A stretch of 48,773 nt of DNA from UBA11164 sp034376725 (lineage in GTDB: Bacteria; Pseudomonadota; Gammaproteobacteria; Xanthomonadales; Xanthomonadaceae): positions 1 to 48,773 of the forward strand of contig JAXMJH010000022.1 of NCBI GenBank assembly GCA_034376725.1, read 5' to 3'. A model generated the notes under the pieces. It did not search any database. It was not told where the DNA came from and saw only the letters and a program-made list of their open reading frames with translations. This document shows positions 44,325 through 48,773 of the stretch, piece by piece (position 1 is the stretch's first letter; every line of letters begins with the position of its first letter). The position numbers and the translations under genes are program-made.

Positions 44325-46457
44325 GTGAACACGCGCTTTCAGGCTTTCATCAGCTACAGCCATGCCGATGCCCGCTGGTCGGCATGGTTGCAGCGAAAGC
44401 TGGAGACCTACCGGGTACCGCGTCGGGTGCGAGGCCAACCGGGCAAATACGGCCCGGTACCGGAGCGTATCGGCGCGGTGTTCCGCGATCGCGAAGACCT
44501 GTCCGCCGCTGGCGATCTGGGCGACACCATCCGCGGCGCACTGGCCGGTTCGGCGGCGCTTCTGGTGGTCTGCTCTCCGGCCGCGGCACGCTCGCCCTGG
44601 GTCAACGAGGAAATCCTGAGCTTCAAGCAACTGAACGGCGAAGACCGGATCTACGCCCTGATCGTCGACGGCGAACCCAACGCTGGCGATGAGCGGGAGT
44701 GTTTTCCTCCCGCCCTGCGCTTCCACCTCGACGCCGATGGCCATTTGTCCGAACGCCGTGCAGAGCCGCTGGCGGCCGACCTCCGGCGCGGCAAGGATGG
44801 CCGCTCGCTGGCGCTGCTGAAGATGCTGTCCGGATTGCTGGGCGTCGATCTGGATCTGCTTCGCCAGCGCGAGCAACAGCGCCAGCAGCGCCGACTGCTG
44901 GCGATCGCCGCAGCCTCCGTGTGCGGCATGATGCTGACCGGCTACCTGGCGATCACCGCATCGCTGGCGCGCAATGACGCGCAGCGCCGGCAGGCCCAGG
45001 CCGAGGACATCCTGGGCTTCATGCTGGGCGACCTTCGACAAAAACTTGAGAACGTCGGTCGACTCGATCTGCTCGATTCGGTCGGCGACAAGGCCATGCA
45101 TTACTTCGCCGACCTCGACCCGCGCGATCTCAGTGATACCGCACTGGCGCAGCAGGCACAGGCATTGACTCAGCTTGGCCAGGTCCGACTCGACCAGGGC
45201 CGATATCCGGAAGCCCTGGAAAGCTTTCTCGATGCCTATCGACGCAGCGAGGCGCTGGCGGCGCGCCGGCCTGGCGACGGGGCGCGCCTGTTCGACCGGG
45301 GCCAGGCCGAGTTCTGGGTCGCCTTCGTGCACTGGCAGGCGCGCGATTTCGACGCCGCGCGGCTGTGGATGGAACGCTACCTCGACAGCTCCCGGGCCGT
45401 GGCCGCGCTCCCGGAGCCACGCCCCGAGTGGCTGATCGAGCTGATCTATGCCGAGCAGAACCTGGCCGTGCTCGAACTCGATGCCGGTAGTCTCGACTCG
45501 GCAAGAGCGGGTTTCGCCAGCGCCCGCAACGCACTGGAAGAGCATGTGCGCACCACGCCCGAGGACCTGCAACTGGCCTGGGCCCTGGCCAATCTCGAGT
45601 CCTGGCAAGGCACTGCGGCGGAACGCCAGGGGCGACTGGTCCTGGCCACTGGTTTCTTCCGCGACCAGGTGCATGTGCTCGACCGCATCCGCGAGGCGGA
45701 GCCCGAGCTGCCGAGATGGCAGCAGCTCAGCGCCGTCGCCGAGCTGCTGCTTGCTGCGTCGCTGAATACCACCGGCCGATTTGCCGAAGCCGAAGCGGTG
45801 GCTGAAACCGCGAAGCGACGCATGCTGGCGCTCACTGAGCGTGATCCGGAGAACGCCGACTGGCGCCTGACTCTGATGCAGGCACGGGTTGCACGGGCCA
45901 GCGCACTGTTTGCCCAGGGCCGGCAGGCCGAGGCGACAGCCGAGCTCGATGCCGCCAGGCCGGTTGTGCTCGAAGCGATGGCAGCCGGCGACGCCGATCG
46001 GCGTGCGCTGCGCGAGGCATTCGCTGGACTGTCCCTCGACACCGCACTTGCGCTGCACCGCAACGACTTGGAGTCCGCGGTACAGGCAGCGGAAAAGATG
46101 ATCGCGCTTTTTTCAGTCGAGCGCTCCGACGACCCGGTGGAAATCGGCCGCCGTGCAATCGCCCTGGCACTTGCCGCCGAGGTAGCGCAGCGTGGCGGCG
46201 TGGCGGCGCAAGCCGACGAACACCTGCGCGCTGCCGAAGCCCTGCTCGCGCCGCTGGAGGAGACCTCCCGGTACTGGGCGGTTCTCGACCCATGGCTGCG
46301 GGTCAAGCTGCTGGCCGGCGACGAGAGTGCTGCGGGCGAGGTTCGACGGCGCATCGCTGAGATCGGCTATCACCCGATCTTTCCTTGGCCAACCCCAGGC
46401 GAGATTTTTGTGTCGACGCAAGTCGCCGAGGGAGTGGTTCTCGACTCGCCGCGCTGA
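44325..46457 (+). CDS. TIR-domain protein with membrane helix and TPR array (copy 2)
   Basis: A 710-residue paralogue of the protein at 36763. TIR domain: FISYSHADARWSAWLQRKLE, VFRDREDLSAAGDL and VCSPAAARSPWVNEEI, with Trp92 and Glu96 at the WxxxE catalytic-type positions. A membrane helix follows at about 187-208 (LLAIAAASVCGMMLTGYLA), then the shared EDILGFMLGDLRQKLENVGRLDLLDSVGDKAM segment with variations, then TPR-like repeats to the end. The start is GTG at 44325 with GGAG 8 bases upstream. It has a paired small protein 172 bases downstream, as copy 1 does. The N-terminus and the segment after the helix are the best-conserved parts; the TPR regions differ, as expected if they recognise different partners. 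Confidence 0.85.
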   Translation: MNTRFQAFISYSHADARWSAWLQRKLETYRVPRRVRGQPGKYGPVPERIGAVFRDREDLSAAGDLGDTIRGALAGSAALLVVCSPAAARSPWVNEEILSFKQLNGEDRIYALIVDGEPNAGDERECFPPALRFHLDADGHLSERRAEPLAADLRRGKDGRSLALLKMLSGLLGVDLDLLRQREQQRQQRRLLAIAAASVCGMMLTGYLAITASLARNDAQRRQAQAEDILGFMLGDLRQKLENVGRLDLLDSVGDKAMHYFADLDPRDLSDTALAQQAQALTQLGQVRLDQGRYPEALESFLDAYRRSEALAARRPGDGARLFDRGQAEFWVAFVHWQARDFDAARLWMERYLDSSRAVAALPEPRPEWLIELIYAEQNLAVLELDAGSLDSARAGFASARNALEEHVRTTPEDLQLAWALANLESWQGTAAERQGRLVLATGFFRDQVHVLDRIREAEPELPRWQQLSAVAELLLAASLNTTGRFAEAEAVAETAKRRMLALTERDPENADWRLTLMQARVARASALFAQGRQAEATAELDAARPVVLEAMAAGDADRRALREAFAGLSLDTALALHRNDLESAVQAAEKMIALFSVERSDDPVEIGRRAIALALAAEVAQRGGVAAQADEHLRAAEALLAPLEETSRYWAVLDPWLRVKLLAGDESAAGEVRRRIAEIGYHPIFPWPTPGEIFVSTQVAEGVVLDSPR

Positions 46458-46629
46458 GCGGCATCGATGATGTCGCGGACGATCCGTCGGAAGCGCTCGC
46501 CTTCGGGCAGCCGGGTTTCCTGGCAGTCAATCTCCCATGGCGTGGCCGCACGGCCGGAACCCGACGCCGATTGCGTTTGATCAGGACACCCCCCCGGCCC
46601 GCAAGGCCGCTTCGCAACGGATCAACGAC

Positions 46630-47037
46630 ATGCCCGCAAACAACCCGACCAACGTCAGCCTTGTTGTCCGCGACTTCGCCTCCACCGGCGACGGCTGGAC
46701 CAATGTCACCTCATCGAACGGCAAACCCTACAGCTACAAATACACTGGCGGCAACCAGCCGGCCGACGACGGAAGCGTGGAATTCGCCTCCGGACAAGGC
46801 AATGCGGCAGTCACCCTGAGCCTGATCGCCGATGGCCGCTACCAAATCGCCAGCAACGGAGTGACGTTTCTCAACGATCCGCAGGGGCAGCTGGCTGCGC
46901 GGGGCAATGCACCAGGCACCCGGGTGATCAACGACAGTTGCTCTGCGCCGCTGCAGGCCAGCTACAAGGTTTCGGTGATCGATACCCAGGACAACAACGC
47001 GTCCATCGCCTGCGATCCGCCTATCATCAACCGGTGA
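46630..47037 (+). CDS. Small beta-rich partner protein of TIR copy 2
   Basis: A 135-residue protein paralogous to the one at 38900. It shares VSLVVRDFASTGDGWTNVTSSNGK in outline, YSYKYTGGN, VTLSLIADGRY, YKVSVID and the terminal CDPPIINR. There is no signal peptide and no catalytic motif. The ATG at 46630 has only a weak upstream box (AACGGAT); an earlier in-frame ATG at 46537 would add a non-homologous Arg/Pro leader and is rejected. It differs from copy 1 by an extra loop with NDSCSAPL before the last strand. Pairing with a TIR-TPR gene in both copies is the main functional clue. Confidence 0.72.
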   Translation: MPANNPTNVSLVVRDFASTGDGWTNVTSSNGKPYSYKYTGGNQPADDGSVEFASGQGNAAVTLSLIADGRYQIASNGVTFLNDPQGQLAARGNAPGTRVINDSCSAPLQASYKVSVIDTQDNNASIACDPPIINR

Positions 47038-47109
47038 TGCCGGGTAACGTCGAAGGCAGGTCTGTCTGGACGCGAAACCTGGGGAACCCGCGCCGCCGTG
47101 CGCTGCGTC

Positions 47110-48450
47110 TCAACTCTGTGCTTTCTGGCCGTCAGTGGTGGTGCCACCGTCCGCTGCCGGCCTCGATGGGCGCCTGAATCGGTAGATCACCCCGCCCAAA
47201 GCGAGCGCCGCCGCGCCGGCGATGAGATTTGCCCAGGTGGTCGCCGACAGCAGCACCAGCGAAACGATCAACGCCAGAATCGGAATCAGCGGCCCGCCGG
47301 GAAGCGCCAGCGCATCGGATTTCCCGGCAAAGCGCTTCTGCAGGACCAGCAGCGCCGAGGCGGTGCCGAGATAGGTCGCCATCCGGGCCACCACCGACAG
47401 CAGGGCGAGCTGCACGAAGCTGCCGGTCAGCGCCAACGCTAGGGCAATGCCGGACTGCACCAGGATCGCCATGGCCGGCGTGCGCCAGCGCGGATGCACC
47501 TGTCCGAACAACGCCGGCCCAAAGCCGTCGCGGGCCAACGCGAACAGATAGCGCGGTCCGGTCAGTGTCGTGTTGCCGATGTTGCCCAGAATCGACACCA
47601 CCGCGCCGACGGTCAGCAACATCACCGCAGCCGGCCCGGCAAACTTCCCGGCCGCCTGCGCCAGCGGCGCACTGGAATCGGCCAGATCGGGCAGCGTACC
47701 CAGGGCCACCGCCTGTATGGCCACATAGGTGAAGGTCACGATGGCGATCATGGTCAACATCGCAAACGGCACATCGCGTTTGGGATTGCGGTACTCGCCG
47801 GCAGCGGCCGGGGTATTTTCGAAACCGGCGTAGGCGAACAACAACAACAGCGCCGCCTCCGCCAGCTTGCCGCGATCGGGCACTTCAGCTACGGCTAGGT
47901 TCGATACGTCCATGAAAAACGCGCCGACCACGACGAAAAACAGCAGCGGCAGCATCTTGGCAATGGTCAGCACCACCGCCATGCGCGCACCGGCCGCAAC
48001 CCCCACCAGATTCACCCAGGTCACCAGCGCCACGCTCGAAACGATCACCAGCCAGCGCCCTGCCCCGCCGCCCGCTTCCGGCCAGAGCTGCGCCACCGCC
48101 AGCGCCAGACCGTTGCACAGCGCCGCCACCGAGGCGATCCGGGTCAGCCAGGTCATCCAGCCGACCTCAAAGCCGACGAAATCGCCGAATGCCTCCCGGG
48201 TGTACAGATAGGCACCGCCCGGCTGATCGAAGTAACTCGACGCCTGCGCATAGCAGAGCACCAGCAGCGACACCGCCAAGCCTGTCAGCAGCACCGCCCA
48301 GAGGCTGGCCGGACCAAGCAGCAGCGCCGCCGCAGCCGGCAGCAAATAGATGCCGCTGCCGATGACATCGTTGATCGAAAGCCCGACGATCTGCCAGCGG
48401 GAGACGGCGCGGACCAGTGCCGGGCCAGCTGTGGGTTGTGGTGCGGTCAT
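47110..48450 (-). CDS. APC-family amino-acid permease
   Basis: A 446-residue inner-membrane transporter with about 12 predicted helices. The unwound first helix motif is INDVIGSGIYLLPAAAAL, followed by YAQASSYFDQPGGAYLYTREAFG, which is the APC consensus for helices 2-3. AYAGFENTPAAAGEYRNPKRDVPFA is the helix 6 region and intracellular loop. It would carry an amino acid or amine by proton symport or antiport; the substrate is not predictable. The ATG at 48450 is chosen because the upstream extension is Gln/Pro-rich and lies over a tandem repeat. It converges with the small beta-rich gene, 72 bases away. Confidence 0.9.
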   Translation of the reverse strand: MTAPQPTAGPALVRAVSRWQIVGLSINDVIGSGIYLLPAAAALLLGPASLWAVLLTGLAVSLLVLCYAQASSYFDQPGGAYLYTREAFGDFVGFEVGWMTWLTRIASVAALCNGLALAVAQLWPEAGGGAGRWLVIVSSVALVTWVNLVGVAAGARMAVVLTIAKMLPLLFFVVVGAFFMDVSNLAVAEVPDRGKLAEAALLLLFAYAGFENTPAAAGEYRNPKRDVPFAMLTMIAIVTFTYVAIQAVALGTLPDLADSSAPLAQAAGKFAGPAAVMLLTVGAVVSILGNIGNTTLTGPRYLFALARDGFGPALFGQVHPRWRTPAMAILVQSGIALALALTGSFVQLALLSVVARMATYLGTASALLVLQKRFAGKSDALALPGGPLIPILALIVSLVLLSATTWANLIAGAAALALGGVIYRFRRPSRPAADGGTTTDGQKAQS

Positions 48451-48497
48451 GGGTTTCGATTCCGGGTCCAGCCGATGGGCACTGTAGCGGAATGCAG

Positions 48498-48571
48498 TTG
48501 GCTGTGCGTTTGGCTTTGGCTGTGCGTTTGGCCTTGGCTGTGCGGTTTGGCCTTGGCTGTGCGGTTTGGCG
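48498..48571. repeat. Degenerate tandem repeat, four 18-19 bp units
   Basis: Four consecutive units of the form TTGGCTGTGCG(G)TTTGGCY, two of 18 and two of 19 bases, lie just upstream of the permease start in its leader. Units 1-2 and 3-4 are near-identical pairs, suggesting recent slippage duplication. The unit is not spaced like a CRISPR repeat. Confidence 0.85.
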
Positions 48572-48729
48572 GGGTGTGCGGGTTTGCGGCGCGAGCACTT
48601 GCTTTTGTGCTTGGGGTGCTGGGGAACGAGGGAATTGTGGGGTGGGTTCTGGGCTTGGGAGCGAGAGCTTTCGTGGGCCCAGTGGATCATTCCAGAGCCA
48701 GAGCTTTCGCAGGCCCTTCGGGCCTCCGA

Positions 48730-48763
48730 GTTACCTTTCTTTGCTTGCCCAAAGAAAGGTAAC
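48730..48763. repeat. Perfect palindromic repeat (14-bp arms)
   Basis: GTTACCTTTCTTTG and CAAAGAAAGGTAAC form a perfect inverted repeat around CTTGCC. A partial third copy (AACCCAAAGAAAA) runs off the window end. Elements with this sequence style are dispersed intergenically in many Xanthomonadales and related genomes, from memory. Two imperfect direct copies of AGAGCTTTCGYRGGCCC lie just before it (about 48664-48680 and 48700-48716). Confidence 0.8.
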
Positions 48764-48773
48764 CCAAAGAAAA

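Noticed and set aside
44118..46058. 646-codon minus-strand frame opposite TIR copy 2
   Set aside because: It is antisense to a clear paralogue of the TIR-TPR gene and has no recognisable motif.
48498..48571. Possible short CRISPR array
   Set aside because: The units are directly adjacent with no spacers and there are no cas genes; it is a simple tandem repeat.

Overview
The window is GC-rich and tightly packed. It encodes lipopolysaccharide export subunits (LptF, LptG), an LpxL/HtrB-type acyltransferase, an OmpA-family porin, lipobox and signal-peptide proteins and an S46 dipeptidyl-peptidase. This points to a Gram-negative bacterium, most likely a gammaproteobacterium near the Xanthomonadales/Lysobacterales; that placement is inferred from gene content, not from a marker gene. 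No rRNA, tRNA, CRISPR array, transposase or integrase was found.

Region 1 (about 0.3-10.6 kb) is an isoprenoid/hopanoid island. A minus-strand operon read from 9493 downwards encodes a sulfotransferase, diphosphomevalonate decarboxylase, phosphomevalonate kinase, a natural fusion of class II HMG-CoA reductase to mevalonate kinase, type I IPP isomerase, HpnH and HpnB. hpnA is divergent from it. Together these convert HMG-CoA to IPP/DMAPP and then act on hopanoids. Acetoacetyl-CoA thiolase, HMG-CoA synthase and squalene-hopene cyclase are not in the window. A YbjN-like secreted protein lies at the left edge.

Region 2 (10.7-17 kb) holds unlinked genes: a small membrane protein, a HIT-family hydrolase, a lipoprotein with a CxxCH haem motif followed by a strong terminator, a secreted hypothetical protein, a VOC protein and an S46 peptidase.

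Region 3 (17.1-26.2 kb) starts with threonine dehydrogenase (tdh) and, 4.6 kb on, its partner kbl. Between them are a membrane redoxin, a GNAT acetyltransferase, a two-gene split borosin RiPP locus (alpha-N-methyltransferase plus separate precursor peptide) and a membrane GGDEF diguanylate cyclase. lptF and lptG follow, facing an unusual LpxL-family acyltransferase whose end overlaps lptG on the other strand.

Region 4 (27.3-33.9 kb) is a seven-gene, translationally coupled operon for membrane fatty-acid modification: desaturase, FAD oxidoreductase, DUF1365, cyclopropane synthase, DUF2878, DUF1295 and a second CFA-type methyltransferase. A secreted Ala/Pro-rich protein, an OmpA-family protein and a degraded 3' end of prpD follow.

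Region 5 (36.8-47.0 kb) looks like an accessory nucleotide-signalling or defence island. Two paralogous TIR-TM-TPR proteins are each followed by a paralogous small beta-rich protein. Between the two pairs lie two tandem paralogous SLOG-like proteins with four membrane helices and an opposite-strand flavodoxin-like gene. The window ends with an amino-acid permease, a short tandem repeat and a perfect palindromic repeat.

The two strongest discovery candidates are the split borosin locus (19735-20875) and the TIR/small-protein/SLOG array (36763-47037). The HMG-CoA reductase-mevalonate kinase fusion is the most unusual enzyme architecture.
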